Notes: generated by a model not told the origin, from the sequence alone. A DNA stretch of 44,878 nucleotides from Mesostigma viride (GCA_009746045.1 RPFO01001184.1:1-44878), one strand, 5' to 3'. Counted from the first letter of the stretch, positions 10,676-21,562 are shown. Translations and numbers: made by a program.

Positions 10676-11198
10676 TTGGAACACTGCTGTCCCCCTGTTA
10701 GCCGGAATTTTTGTTGATTTTGTGGCCTTATCGGAAGTGTTTATGATATGTATATTCCCAATGTCCGGTAAAAAATGACCTGTTTTGCGGGAAAATTAAT
10801 AACTGTTCAAGGTTTTGCCATTTCCATGATGTAAATAGCTCAGCAAGCTACAAACTCAGGGAACTATATGACCTTGATTTTTGGTAGCCAACAAATAAGT
10901 GCATTGGCTGGGGCATACTCAGCCCTAATTAGCGTCTTTTGCTATTTATAGCGCATTATTGGCGTATATATGGGGGTAGTACCCCCAACAAGTGCATGGA
11001 CAACTCACTAGAGATGTTATTTAGTGCCCCCAATCATAATTCAGCATTGTGCAAATGAATTTCAAGTGATATTAGCATATGTCAGATTTTTTGGGTTTTG
11101 GGGTGCCACCTCCCCTTAAGGCGTGAACACAACTTAAGGGGAGGGTCCCATGCTAGACCCCCTAAAACTATCCTGATCTTATGGAATAACATGCAGGG
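10676..11198. other. Anonymous A/T-richer DNA ending in a palindromic repeat
   Basis: No gene is visible. A near-palindrome at 11107-11145 (CCTCCCCTTAAGGCGTGAA, then ACAACTTAAGGGGAGGG) matches the cluster at 8290-8372. It may mark the right boundary of a decayed element. Confidence 0.4.
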
Positions 11199-11860
11199 TG
11201 TTACGTGCCAACCCAGGTCCCTAGCCTGAGTGACGTAGCGAAAGATCCTCCATGCCGGAATTAGGAATAATCAAGGTAGCCTAATGCAGATTGCGCGTCA
11301 CGACGGAGGTCGTGAGATATCTGGCATCGCGGCTTGACGCCAAGCTAATTGATACACACTTATAATGGCTAGCAAGACCAATTACAAATGGATAGTTGCC
11401 CCAGGTTTAATGTGTAGGCGTCATCGCACTTATCATTCATCAAACCAAGAGGACGAGACTCTCGTCCTCGGACCAATTTCACCTAGGTCCGCCACCAAGC
11501 TGGCAAAGGGCGCCGACATGGCGCCGACCTTCCTAAGCATGCAGTCCACACAAGATCTCGGGTCGACATCGACCCTCACCTACAGAATCCACGCATGAGT
11601 ACAATATCTCAACCAGCTATAAAGTACGCAGCGCGGCGCGACTGCACCGGCCCCTAGAAGATCGCATACAACAGCCTAGGCCCAAAATAACTGGCCCGAA
11701 TCACACAAACTATCATAGTTCCATACAAAAGTCCTGACTAAGGGACGATTCCCAAATTAAGTCCCGAAATAAGTCCCAAAGTCCTACGGACTATGACAAC
11801 AAGCCAAAGTATATAATTTATTCCATTGTTGCGTCCGTCCTAAAGGGCCGGCACGCAACA
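11199..11860 (-). mobile_element. Solitary 3' LTR of a minus-strand LTR retrotransposon
   Basis: The 662-bp segment starts with TGTTACGTGCC and ends with GGCACGCAACA, giving canonical TG...CA ends and an 11-bp inverted repeat with one mismatch. The adjacent bases at 11861-11873, read on the minus strand, are a polypurine tract (GTGGGGGGGAGGAG) directly before TGTTGCG, as expected for a 3' LTR of an element on the minus strand. No second copy was found in the window, so the 5' LTR is lost or too diverged. The gag/protease remnant at 15.2-17.7 kb is on the same strand and could be its internal region. Confidence 0.65.
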
Positions 11861-12377
11861 CTCCTCCCCCCCACGGGGGTCGGTAGTCCCTACCGTACAA
11901 GAGTCACTGGGAAAAGAAACAAGTATGCTACACTACTATAAGAGTACTATGTCCCAACCCCGGTTCACCCGCGGGTTAGTAATACCAGTTCCTCTAGAGG
12001 TTGATACACAGGACCAACCCTGACGTAGTAGCATGAAACAGGATGACAGGATCATTCCGCTATCCGTCATAAAACTCGCACAACCATCTCAGCGACCGCC
12101 ATTGTTGGCGCGCCGATCCACTGGAGCCACCTTAGGGGGCGCCACCGCGTGCCCTATCCCATCCACATAATAATGCACAGTCCATGTAATCCCGCTCAAC
12201 CAGTCCTGAGGTCCTGAGCAGCCTCAAACTTCATGAAATGTTGACCATAGGGGTACTATGTCCCAGCCCTTGTGCACCAACGGGCCAGTGAAACCAGGTC
12301 CCCCCAGACTTGCCACGCAAGAAGGGCAACTCTTTATATAGCCAATCGCCGGGATTGTCAGCAGGAGGGAATATTTT
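11861..12377. other. Internal 3' region of the minus-strand LTR element
   Basis: After the polypurine tract there is no coding signal. A 55-60 bp duplication around GTACTATGTCCCA occurs at 11947-12003 and again at 12246-12305, with about 70% similarity by eye. Confidence 0.4.
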
Positions 12378-13175
12378 TCATGCATACAACTTGATGATCA
12401 GGCCGACGAGGTGGCCAGTCATGTATCCCGTCCAGCCGAAACCCAGCCTTGCAGCGCGACTGATGCGCGTAATCACATGACGATTAAGAAGTACTACTAG
12501 TAGCGTAGACGACGGTGAGGCACAGCATGCAGTGCAGACCCCATGCTCAGAAGCGAGGGCGTGCACCAGAAGAAACTGATCCATTGCCTCACTACCGACA
12601 GTTGTACGCTTCCTCTCAAATACAGGCGCGCCGTGAGCCAACCGACCATGCAACGTGGCCGTCCCTGGCCGCCACTGGAGTAGCTGTATAGAGGGGGAAG
12701 CCCTAGCGTGGCCGCTAGAGTGCGCCTCCCTTGCACCTGCGAACGCATGCAGGTGCCCGCAAGGCTCTAGTGTGTCCACTAGAGTGCGCCCCGCCGTCTC
12801 TATCCAGCGCGGGAAACAGTCAAAGTCGATCAAAACCGGAAACTTGTATAATATGGCACGTGCAGTGCCCAAAACTAGCAGGGCCCCAGCGTGTCCACTG
12901 GAGTGCGCCCTGCCAACTCCTCCACGAAGCTGCAGTACTTTAGTCACAACACCACTCCGGCCGACGTGCATAGACCGGAGCAGTCGCCGGTCCCCGCATT
13001 CCTTACTGCCAATGTGCCTGAACTCCACCGCAAGCGGGGGAAAACTCCTCAGCTCGCAGTCACACCCTCCGTGACACTTGCACAGCAAGAGCACGGTTGA
13101 TGTTTGCGCAGGCCCATATGCATTTGATGCTCGAGGCCGCCGACGTGGACTGCATAGCGCCCGCAATGCCCGCAC
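12378..13175 (-). CDS. Unrecognised 265-codon ORF inside the decayed element
   Basis: This is a long open frame with no family I recognise. It contains three spaced copies of an AHSSGHA-like motif, which correspond to DNA repeats of CCACTAGAGTGCGCC at about 12712, 12776 and 12895. It lies between the 3' LTR and the gag/protease remnant on the same strand, where pol would be expected, but I see no reverse transcriptase or integrase motif. It may be chance in GC-rich DNA. Low confidence as a gene. Confidence 0.2.
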   Translation of the reverse strand: MRALRALCSPRRRPRASNAYGPAQTSTVLLLCKCHGGCDCELRSFPPLAVEFRHIGSKECGDRRLLRSMHVGRSGVVTKVLQLRGGVGRAHSSGHAGALLVLGTARAILYKFPVLIDFDCFPRWIETAGRTLVDTLEPCGHLHAFAGAREAHSSGHARASPSIQLLQWRPGTATLHGRLAHGAPVFERKRTTVGSEAMDQFLLVHALASEHGVCTACCASPSSTLLVVLLNRHVITRISRAARLGFGWTGYMTGHLVGLIIKLYA

Positions 13176-15254
13176 TTACACAATGCAATGGGCAGGTCGG
13201 GGAGTGACACGCCTTGCAGGAACTGTCGTATCAGTAACGTTGCCCCTGCAAGACACCGTGCTGCTCATGGAGTAGGGCCGACGCAACCCCGCAGTCCCAA
13301 ACAAGAGCTCCTCGGGCTCGATCGCGCCAGCACACAGGTGCTCAAGCACATACAGCGATCGTGGACCGGGTCAATGCCGCGCACGACCGATCACGCCTGT
13401 CCACCCCGCTTGACTGTCTTGCCCAGGATCCCCATTCCCGCAACACAAACACGCCCTAATGTGTGCAGTCCCACCGCGCATCGCCACATCCCCCACTCGA
13501 AGCTTGAAGGCCTCTCACCACCCCTGTACCCGTGCATGGCCATGGGGTATAGTACATTTTGCCGCCCACACAGCCCGCCCGCCATGCACATGAACGCCAT
13601 GCTCTGAGTCCCTCATCCATGCAACCTCATAGGCGCGCGGACACGAGCCACTTGCAATCACGCTCGATCGGCCTCCACCAGTGGTGCAAGGAACAACTCC
13701 CTACCGGGCTCAGCCCACAGGAGGGACGCGAACACTGCGCGATGGTAGCCATGCGCAGGGTCGCGGGCAGTGACTAGGTGCTCAGACTCCAGCAGCTCGA
13801 TCCTGCCTGCCTCTCAGTCTCGGGTCGCCGTTACAGTCCCCGTGACTCGCCCTCGACGGCCAGATCCCGCACGTCCCATGTACCTCAGTGCTCTGCCATG
13901 GCTCAGCGCGCGTCAGCGCCGGGTCCGCTCAGAGCGGATGTACCGGCCCAATGCAGTGATACCGGGTGTTACTCGGACACCGGCAGTCTGCGGGGCGACA
14001 GCGCCACATCATGTGGCATCGGCACCATGCACACGCACTGTTGAGGCGGTGAGACAATGACCGGACACTGCCACCGGCTTCTGATGCAACCACGACCGGC
14101 ACCAGTGCAACCAGTGCAACCACGACCGGCTGGGTCATCCACCACTACTGCCGGCAGTACGTGCTGTCGCCATGCAACTGCACCGTGCCCGCATATGCTT
14201 GCAGCCCCGGGGGCCCCTACTCCCGACAGTCGCGGCGGACGCGGGCGCGCACTGCATGCACGGGTACTCGAGCCCGGGAGTGCCCTGACCCAGCTAGGCG
14301 TCGACTCAATGCCGGAGTAGCCAATTGGTTGGCTACCGACAATTCAACAAGGTGCAGTACATCTGTTTGCCGGCCGACCACGATTCAATACAGGCTCCAC
14401 CATGCCTGATCGCCCAGTCACATCGGGGTTGCAACAGCCTCCATGCACCGTGCCGTCTCCATGCACCGTGCCGCACTAGTGAAATTAATCACGTGCGGGT
14501 GCGCGAGAAGCCATGCACGTCCCTCACGCGCCCGGAAGTCAGGGAGCCGTGACTCATAGCCGCCAGCCGGAAGGCTCCCTATAATAATACTTGGCCGCAT
14601 GCCATGGGACTCCGCGTCCGTTGGTCACTCGGGACGCGACGTGCAGTCAGGCCGTAGCTTGGGGTCGCTGGCACTCGCTGCCGAATCCGGCATCCCGCGC
14701 GGAGATGCCTCGGTACGGACGCCTTAGTAGAAGAATCATCAAGCATCCGGTGAGCCCATGTCCAAAAAGACCAGGACCATGTGCACATGCGGTGCTGAGT
14801 GCCTGACGTGGTCCTCTTCGGGACGACCCGTTCAAGCCCACCACCAATTGCAGATTATCCCATAGAGAATATAGCATAGAGAAAATATATTATATAGAAA
14901 ATAGAGAATATCGAAAATATATAATATCCGCACGCTGGCGCATCGACCCCTGGCATGGCAGTAGAAGGGTCGTCGGATCCACGCGCGGCTGCGCTGGATT
15001 CCTACATCTATAGATGGCCGGCTCGCTCCAAAGCCGAACCGTGCCGATCATACAGGAGCTAGATGATATAATTAAGAAGAGTATGGTATCATAAAGAAGT
15101 GGACCAGTACAAGTACTTAGTAGATAAAAGGTAGGTATAGTAAAGAAGTATATGGTATTAATATTAGTAGCCCTCTGGTTTCATACGCCCTGCGACCCCT
15201 CCCCTTCCCCCGGGGACGACGCGGCCACGCGATCGTCCAATTACTGCCAAGGAG
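13176..15254. other. Decayed DNA, no gene supported
   Basis: This stretch sits where reverse transcriptase and integrase of the minus-strand element should be. All six frames are broken and no catalytic motif is visible. An AT-rich patch with ATAGAGAATAT/ATATATT repeats lies at 14865-14930. Many short overlapping ORFs exist but none is convincing. Confidence 0.4.
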
Positions 15255-15640
15255 TCAAGGATGCTGGACCGCCGGGCGCTCGTGTGTAATGCTATGTGCC
15301 CTATACTCGCTGTCAGGGCACCAAAAGGAACCATCGGGAAACCAAACAACTCGCCGGCGCACGCGAATGTCCACATCCTGCGCGTCCAAAGTCGAGCCCA
15401 ATGATGATGTCCGCTGCGCCCAGCGGTGCGATGGTCGCAGCCAGGTCGAACGGGGTGCCTTGCAGCACACCTTTGATATCTGCCCGACCGGGCGATTGGT
15501 GTTGGCGACCATCCGAGTGGGTCAGATGCACGGCCGTCCGGTGTGGGGGCTGGGCGTCAGGCCCAGCCGGCGCACCAGTGCCGCGTTGATGAAGGACGTG
15601 GAAGCGCCTGTGACGACCAAAAACTTGGCATCCATGACGG
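15255..15640 (-). pseudogene. Retropepsin-like aspartic protease remnant
   Basis: On the minus strand the sequence reads FLVVTGASTSFINAALVRRL, then, after a frameshift, GVLQGTPFDLAATIAPL and IIIGLDF, and after another shift DVDIRVRRRVVWFPDG. This is the order of a Ty3-type retrotransposon protease: catalytic loop, flap region, then the ILG-type motif. The catalytic aspartate of DTGAS is replaced by valine (GTC for GAC). Together with two frame changes, this shows the enzyme is dead. Confidence 0.7.
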
Positions 15641-15809
15641 TTGGTTGGCCGTGTCTCAATATATTATTACATTCTCATATATAAAATATCCCATTACCGC
15701 CAACGGTACCCTATATAAAACCACTAGTGCTAGACGCCTAATAGTAATTTCCCATTACCGCCAACGGCGTCTATGCACGGGGTCCGTGTATGATTCCAAA
15801 CACCCCCCT

Positions 15810-15930
15810 TACTGCTGATAGCATGATAACAGGGTGACCTGCTACGGTGCAGGACCAATGCACCCTTCGTACTACTGACATCATGATAACAGGGTGACCT
15901 GCTACTGTGCAGGACCAATGCACCCTTGGT
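15810..15930. repeat. 60-bp tandem duplication
   Basis: Two copies, offset by exactly 60 bp, share CATGATAACAGGGTGACCTG and CAGGACCAATGCACCCTT. They lie in the spacer between the gag and protease remnants. Confidence 0.9.
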
Positions 15931-16096
15931 ATTTGGTACAGATGTGGGGCAAAACAGACACCCCCCCTTGCCCTACACAGGTGGGCATTCTCAGAATGGC
16001 TAAGGTGGCCAGCCACTAGGACTGGAAAAGCGCACCGGACTGAACATATTATAAAAATATAATTATTAGTTAAATATACTAATATAATAATATATA

Positions 16097-17440
16097 TTAT
16101 AGTATACTCCCAGCGGCAAACTCGTAACCGGCCACTGCTGGTGACTCAAAGGTCGCACGCTGTCCGGAGGCTAGTCGGTGAGCCTCGATCTCATTGACCG
16201 CGCGCAGCACGCCCTTGGTAGAACTCATCGCGGGCGGCCGCGGCTGCTGGTGCTGAGTCGTGAACTGCCGGGCCTGCTGGCGCCCGCTCGTCCGCGTTGC
16301 GGGGCTTGTCCCTTGGGCCGGAGGAGTCCGGGCGACTGCCGAACGCCGGGCCTGAAAACCTGGGCTCGGTCTCCCCCGTGCCACGTCCAGCGTGCCTGCT
16401 ACGGAGTTTGGGGCAGTCGCGCCTGAGGTGACCCACCTCAAAGCACATGAAGCAACGGGCTTTACTCGCGTCGATGGCGTTGAGGCCATGGTCAACGTTC
16501 CCGTCCTCCAGGTCATCAAGGGAGTCATCGTTCTCCTCGCCGTCGTGCGGGGGACCTGATCGGAAGAAACGACGCACCGATGGTGCGCGCCCGCGAGCCA
16601 CGACGTCGGCCACCTGCAGAAGATACCGCTGGATTTTCAGGATATCCCACTCATCCCAGGGGACCTCAGCGTAGTGCTTCAGTACCTCATCCTGCAGCTC
16701 GGGACTGAGGGCCTCAATGAACCGGATCTTGTACTCGTACCAGGTCATGTCTGTCAGGTAAGCGGCGGTGGACTCAAACTTGGATAGGAACTCGCGGTAC
16801 GGAGTGGCTCCCTGGCGCAGCTTGCCGAATGCGAGTCGCTCGTGGATTACAACATCTGGGGGCACCAGCTTGCAGCGCACCCGGTCCATCAGCTCCTCCA
16901 CGGTTTGCGGGTACGATTGGGATGCGATGCTCTCACAATTTAGGATGCTCACCACCGAGGGGTCCATGCAGGTGTTGACGACATGCGGAATGAGATCGCA
17001 GGTGGCCAGTTTCCCAACTGTGGTGGTTACACCAGACGGTATACTGCTGTTGCCACATGCGCCCCCATTCGTCAATCTCCCGCGGTTTCATGTCCGCGTG
17101 CAGCTTGGGAACATTCTTGAACGTGGGCATCGGTGGGGCCTTCACCGTATTAGGCTTGGGCCCACCGACCTCCCGGTAGGCGATGGAGCCGAAGGCTGGA
17201 GGCTGCGACCGGGGGAGAGATCCGGATCTGGTCGGCGTACCGTACGTCCGCCGCACCTGTACCGACGAGGGGTGTTCATACCCCGGGCCATCCAAGGCCA
17301 CTCTGCTGAAATTCAGGTTGCTGACGACCGCTGGCGAGTGAACCATGCTGCTGCTCTGCCCCCGAGGTTGCTGCAGTTGATGCTGCGGTTGCTGCTGCTG
17401 CTGCGGTAGTTGATGCTGCTGCTGCGGTTGCTGCTGCTGC

Positions 17441-17480
<40 letters not shown>

Positions 17481-17679
17481 AACCCTGCTGCTGCTGCTGC
17501 TCGGCCGCCGTTGCTGCTGCTGGAAACCCTGCGGCCCGGGTTGGTCTGTACGCCGCACTTTTGCGATAAAATGCGGGATAAAGCATATTATGGGCCTCGA
17601 CGTATTTTACGCGTATTTTACGTCTGACCACGCGGTTTGGACTTAGAATTTTTCGGGGGTACCAGCGGGCAGCGGGCAC
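16097..17679 (-). pseudogene. Ty3/gypsy-like gag with CCHC zinc knuckle and polyglutamine, frameshifted
   Basis: Gag packages retrotransposon RNA. The N-terminal part (17679 down to about 17000) has a long glutamine tract from CAG repeats, then KAPPMPTFKNVPKLHAD and MKPREIDEWGRMWQQQY. A frameshift near 17020-17060 moves the reading to the frame ending at 16191. That frame carries a retrotransposon-gag region (PQTVEELMDRVRCKLVPPD, TPYREFLSKFE, IRFIEALSPELQDEVL) and the zinc knuckle CFMCFEVGHLRRDC, which fits C-x2-C-x4-H-x4-C. Another shift near 16220 continues as RAVNEIEAHRLASGQRATFE. So gag is recognisable but broken in at least two places. The protease remnant follows on the same strand. Confidence 0.8.
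17340..17540. repeat. CTG/CAG triplet tract
   Basis: Interrupted CTG repeats (CAG on the minus strand) encode the gag polyglutamine run. The pattern CTGCTGCTGGAAACCCTGC occurs twice here and once more at about 20633-20651. Confidence 0.9.
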
Positions 17680-18289
17680 TGGCGCGGTGCCCAGGTTCTG
17701 GGCGCGGCGCGCTCACTGCACATTTGAGATTTTTACTACTAGAAGTAGATGCGTACAGTTCTTTTCATACAGCGCAAGCCTTGCAAAATGTTTGGCCGGT
17801 AGGAGACAGCTAGGACTAGGTACATAACGCATAAACAAGCTCAAGGGGGGGGGGGATGCTTCGCATCCCCCCCAAAAGAAGGCGCAAAGCCGACCGTAAC
17901 TCTAGTAGTCGAGTTTCGATCCGTCCGCCGACAGATGGCAACTCGATTCAAGTCAACTGAAGCTTAGCTAAATGTCAAAGAAAAAACCACTGACATCTTG
18001 ATACCCTAGGCTTAGCAGGGATTAATTACTGGCTATATTTGGAATAAACGTACACCTATTTACCTGGAAATGTCAAAGAAAAAACGTCAGGAGACAAATA
18101 ACGACACGCCGTTTGGGCCTGAAGCACCGCAGTCGGTCCGCCCTCCCCATCTGCAGTCGCCGCCTCAGTGAGACGCCCCCGCCGGCCGCCCCAGGCGAGG
18201 TAGCAACCCCCCTCCCCCCTCAGCGAGCCGATGGTCTTTACATGTATTGAGGTCGCAATGAGGCCCCCCGCCGTCCTCAGCGAGACGCC
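17680..18289. other. Anonymous DNA, no gene seen
   Basis: An 11-base G run followed by a short inverted C run occurs near 17847-17872 (GGGGGATGC / GCATCCCCC hairpin). The phrase AAATGTCAAAGAAAAAAC occurs at 17971 and 18069. No LTR matching the one at 11199-11860 was found here. Confidence 0.4.
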
Positions 18290-19080
18290 ATAGTCTGCGG
18301 GATCCCCCGCCCCCCGCGCCCCCCCCCCGCCTTCCGGCCCCTCAGCGAGGGCCGGCCACGATGCGATGGCGGATCCCCCGCCCCCCCCCCCACCCACCCA
18401 CCCGGAGGTGCCCCCCCCCCCGCCTTCCGGCCCCTCAGCGAGGGCCGGCCATGATGCGATGGCGGATCCCCCGCACCCCCCCCCCACCACCACCCGGAGG
18501 TGCCCCCCCCCGCCTTCCGGCCCCTCAGCGAGGGCCGGCCACGATGATGCGATGGCGGATCCCCCGCACCCCCCCCACCACCACCACCCGGAGGTGCCCC
18601 CCCCCCTCTCACCCCCCCCCTCAGCGAGACGTCATAGTATGCGGGATCCCCCGCCCCCGCGCCCACCCACCCACCCGGAGGTCCCCCCACCCCCACCCCC
18701 GGGCCTCAGCGAGGGCCCTCCATGATGCACTGGCGGATCCGTCCCCCGCATTCCCCACCCCCCACCCCCCACCCACCCGGAGGTGCCCCCCCCCTCTCAC
18801 CCCCCCCCTCAGCGAGACGTCATAGTATGCGGGATCCCCCGCCCCCCGCGCCCCCCCACCCACCCGGCCGGAGGTCCCCCCACCCCCACCCCCGGGCCTC
18901 AGCGAGGGCCCTCCATGATGCACTGGCGGATCCGTCCCCCGCACCCCCCACCCACCCACCCTGCACCCACCCACCCACCCACCCGGAGGTCCCCCCCCCC
19001 GGCCCTCTCCCCCCCCGGCCCCTCAGCGAGGGCCGGCCATGATGCGACGGCGGATCCGTCCCCCACCCCCCCCCCCCCCG
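18290..19080. repeat. C-rich minisatellite, unit about 70-90 bp
   Basis: Nine or so imperfect copies share a core CCTCAGCGAGGGCCGGCCAT or a shorter CCTCAGCGAGACGTCATAG variant. Each is followed by GCGGATCCCCCGC, a run of C with ACCC phrases, and CCGGAGGT. The minus strand has dense G runs compatible with G-quadruplexes. The proline-rich plus-strand frames are repeat artefacts. Confidence 0.85.
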
Positions 19081-19679
19081 TGAAAATGTCGCAAGACGAC
19101 TTTAAAGCCATTAAAGATGCCAGCGAGTGAATGCCAATAGTATCCCGCAACTAAAGCCGAACGCGAAGGATTCAACTCAACCAAACTAAAATAAAGTTTT
19201 GCGAAAAGACGAAAGCCGTCAAGTCGACCGTCATTCTAGTAGGCGACCCAGTTTCGATGAGTCGACAGGTGGCAAGTCGCAAAAGTTCGACCAACTACGC
19301 GCAAGTCAAGCTCGATCGACTCGCTAACGTCAAAATGTCTTTGAAAGCCTTTAAAGATGTGGAGGAGTGAACGCCAATGGTATCCCACCTTACCAACTCA
19401 CTCCGTCCGCCACCAAAGATACGGCGTCTTCAGTCCAACCATACACGAAGGCCTGTACGATCTCCAAAGTCGGTCGACTTTTGCCCAACGGGAAACGGCG
19501 CTAAGGACAGACGTCGACCACGAGGACCCCTGAAAAAGACTGGAAAAGTACGGAGATCCGCCACAGGATGCCCGATGGTTTTTAATATGTGTAGATAACA
19601 GTGTGCCAGCAAATGCCAGCTGTGCTACTGACGGTGTAATGCAATATAGCGACGACGAGGCCAGTGCGACTGTGCGACA
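19081..19679. other. Anonymous DNA with a diverged duplication
   Basis: The stretches at 19081-19145 and 19330-19387 are similar: AAAATGTC, then TTTAAAG...AAAGATG, then GAGTGAA[T/C]GCCAAT[A/G]GTATCCC. The phrases TCTAGTAG..CGA and GTTTCGAT link 19230-19260 to 17900-17930. No gene was recognised. Confidence 0.4.
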
Positions 19680-20265
19680 GTGTGCAGCCATTTTCGATTT
19701 GCAGCCATGAAGAAGAAAGGGCCTGAATGGGATTTCGTTCTCGAGAAGAAAGAAGCAGTCACAGATGCTGTTAGTAACAAAACGCAGTTTGTGTCGAATA
19801 AGTTCTGCTCATTTTGCAACAAGAAGTTCTCATACGGGGCGGGGGCAATCAGCGTATTCCGAGTCCGTGCACACTTTGCCGGAATCGCAGGGGAAGGGAT
19901 GTTACCCTGCGACAAAATTCCACCGAATATCCGAAGCAGGTTTCTCAGGATGTATAACAACAAGTCGCAGCAGTCAGACGCCAAGAAGCAGCACAATTTG
20001 AACAGGGCAATGGCGGAGATGGGAGGGGCAGCTGCGCCGGCTGACTTGTCGTCGGTTCCCAGCAAAGGCCAGCTGAGCATCACCAAATGGCTGGTTCCCG
20101 TCGACGAGAAAGGTGTCCAGCTGCTGGCTGCCGAATTTTTTATCGAGAACGGCATTGCTTCAATGCGGCTGAGAGCGCCTCTTTCAAGCAGATGGTGGCC
20201 GGCATGATCCAGTACAAAGGAGGGCACGTCACCCCTCCTTCTCGGAAGTTGTGTCTTATGTCCTC
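19680..20265 (+). pseudogene. hAT transposase N-terminal fragment with BED zinc finger
   Basis: The first frame gives a BED-type DNA-binding finger, KFCSFCNKKFSYG, then RVRAHFAGIAGEGMLPC and KIPPNIRSRF, as in hAT transposases. A linker with SITKWLVPVDEKG follows, then AAEFFIENGIA. At about 20165 the reading must shift by one base to continue as FNAAESASFKQMVAGM and GGHVTPPSRKL, the block that follows in hAT proteins. The similarity ends there, so the catalytic domain and dimerisation region are absent. The one-base shift and truncation make it a pseudogene. An intron at the shift is possible, but no splice pair stands out. Confidence 0.75.
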
Positions 20266-20556
20266 TCATGCATTATATAGTGGATGGCTTTCCTTACAAT
20301 CAATTAATTAATTGAATCCTTACTATTCCCGTTGCAGCATGCTCCCCCCTGCATTTAACAAATCATAATCAGATAGGATTGCAGGGCATAAATGGAAGAT
20401 GCTAATAAATAAGCATATACACCAAATTTCAGTTGTAATAACTGAATGACCATCATCAAGGAGCGTGCTAATTGGGTGACTGACAATTGGACCACAAAAA
20501 CTGTCGCGCATTTTACCACCGCGTATTTTATACCCCCCACGTATAATACGCGTATT

Positions 20557-20898
20557 TTAAGTCCACGTATTATACCCCGCACACGTATTTTCCAACCTGG
20601 CCTGCGGCTGCTGTTGCTGCTGCTGCCGTTGCTGCTGCTGGAAACCCTGCTGGAGCATCTCCTGGCTGCGCCCGTCCCCCCCTTGTTCCACCCTGGAGTC
20701 TGGACTGTCATCATCTGATGAATCTCTGCGGCCCTGGTCTCTAGATCGTGGGGAGCCTTCCGCAGGTCTCTCCATGACCTCACCTGTACCTGTCCCTACT
20801 TGGACGTGCGGTGGTACCTCTACCACCTCTATACCTTGCTCGTGGTTGTCTACCTGTCCTATCTCTCTGTTGACAGGTTCTCTCCGTCTTCGTGGCAT
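20557..20898 (-). CDS. Polyglutamine ORF, possible second gag-like N-terminus
   Basis: This 113-codon frame begins MPRRRREPVNREIG, has an acidic/serine stretch (RRDSSDDDSPDSRVEQGG) and ends in QQGFQQQQRQQQQQQ before stopping at VENTC-type sequence. The QGFQQQQ phrase and its DNA also occur in the gag remnant at 17.4-17.5 kb, on the same strand. Beyond the stop lie repeats of an ATACGCGTATTTTA-like motif, also seen near 17600-17625. It may be the start of another gag of the same family. No zinc knuckle is present. Confidence 0.35.
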   Translation of the reverse strand: MPRRRREPVNREIGQVDNHEQGIEVVEVPPHVQVGTGTGEVMERPAEGSPRSRDQGRRDSSDDDSPDSRVEQGGDGRSQEMLQQGFQQQQRQQQQQQPQARLENTCAGYNTWT

Positions 20899-20939
20899 GA
20901 TGCTCGTACCGATACCTTACACTGCAGGCAACACCTCCC

Positions 20940-20995
20940 CAGTGAGAGAGAGAGAGAGAAAGAGAGCAACCACGTACTATATATCTATATATATA
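20940..20995. repeat. GA and TA microsatellites
   Basis: AGTGAGAGAGAGAGAGAAAG is followed by ACTATATATCTATATATATA. Both are simple sequence. Confidence 0.85.
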
Positions 20996-21078
20996 GGACC
21001 TAGTACTATTCCCTAGTAGTAATCCCCTCTATTGTCTGCTAGAGCCAATGGTCAGCTGGGAGAAGGTAACTGTAACTG

Positions 21079-21562
21079 CGGGATTTCCGAATAGGGGACT
21101 GCCGACGCGGTGAGACACGCCCGTATTACATAGGAAGGAGTGACTATGTACTCCACCCTATGTACTCCAAGAGTACATAGGGTGGCACACTATGTACTCC
21201 AAGAGTACATAGTGTGGAGTACATATGATCCGGGATTTCCGAATAGGGGACTGCCGACGCGGTGAGACACGCCCGTATTACATAGGAAGGAGTGACTATG
21301 TACTCCACACTATGTACTCCAAGAGTACATAGGGTGGCACACTATGTACTCCAAGAGTACATAGTGTGGAGTACATATGATCCGGGATTTCCGTATAGGG
21401 GACTGCCGACGCGGTGAGACACGCCCGTATTACATAGGAAGGAGTGACTATGTACTCCACACTATGTACTCCAAGAGTACATAGGGTGGCACACTATGTA
21501 CTCCAAGAGTACATAGTGTGGAGTACATATGATCCGGGATTTCCGAATAGGGGACTGCCGAA
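21079..21562. repeat. 152-bp tandem repeat with nested palindromes, 3 full copies plus a partial
   Basis: Units start at 21079, 21231, 21383 and 21535 with CGGGATTTCCGAATAGGGGA, a constant 152-bp period. Inside each unit, ACTATGTACTCC and its complement GAGTACATAG alternate, so each unit can fold into two local hairpins or one long hairpin between TATGTACTCCACAC and GTGTGGAGTACATA. The first unit has CACCC where the next two have CACAC. The other bases are nearly identical, which indicates recent amplification or homogenisation. Confidence 0.95.

Noticed and set aside
12655-13074. Plus-strand ORF opposite the 265-codon minus-strand ORF
   Set aside because: Both strands are open in GC-rich repeated sequence. 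Neither shows a family, and the plus-strand frame is shorter and repeat-driven.
18277-19150. Several long proline- or glycine-rich ORFs on both strands
   Set aside because: They come from the C-rich minisatellite. Frames stay open because of composition, not selection.
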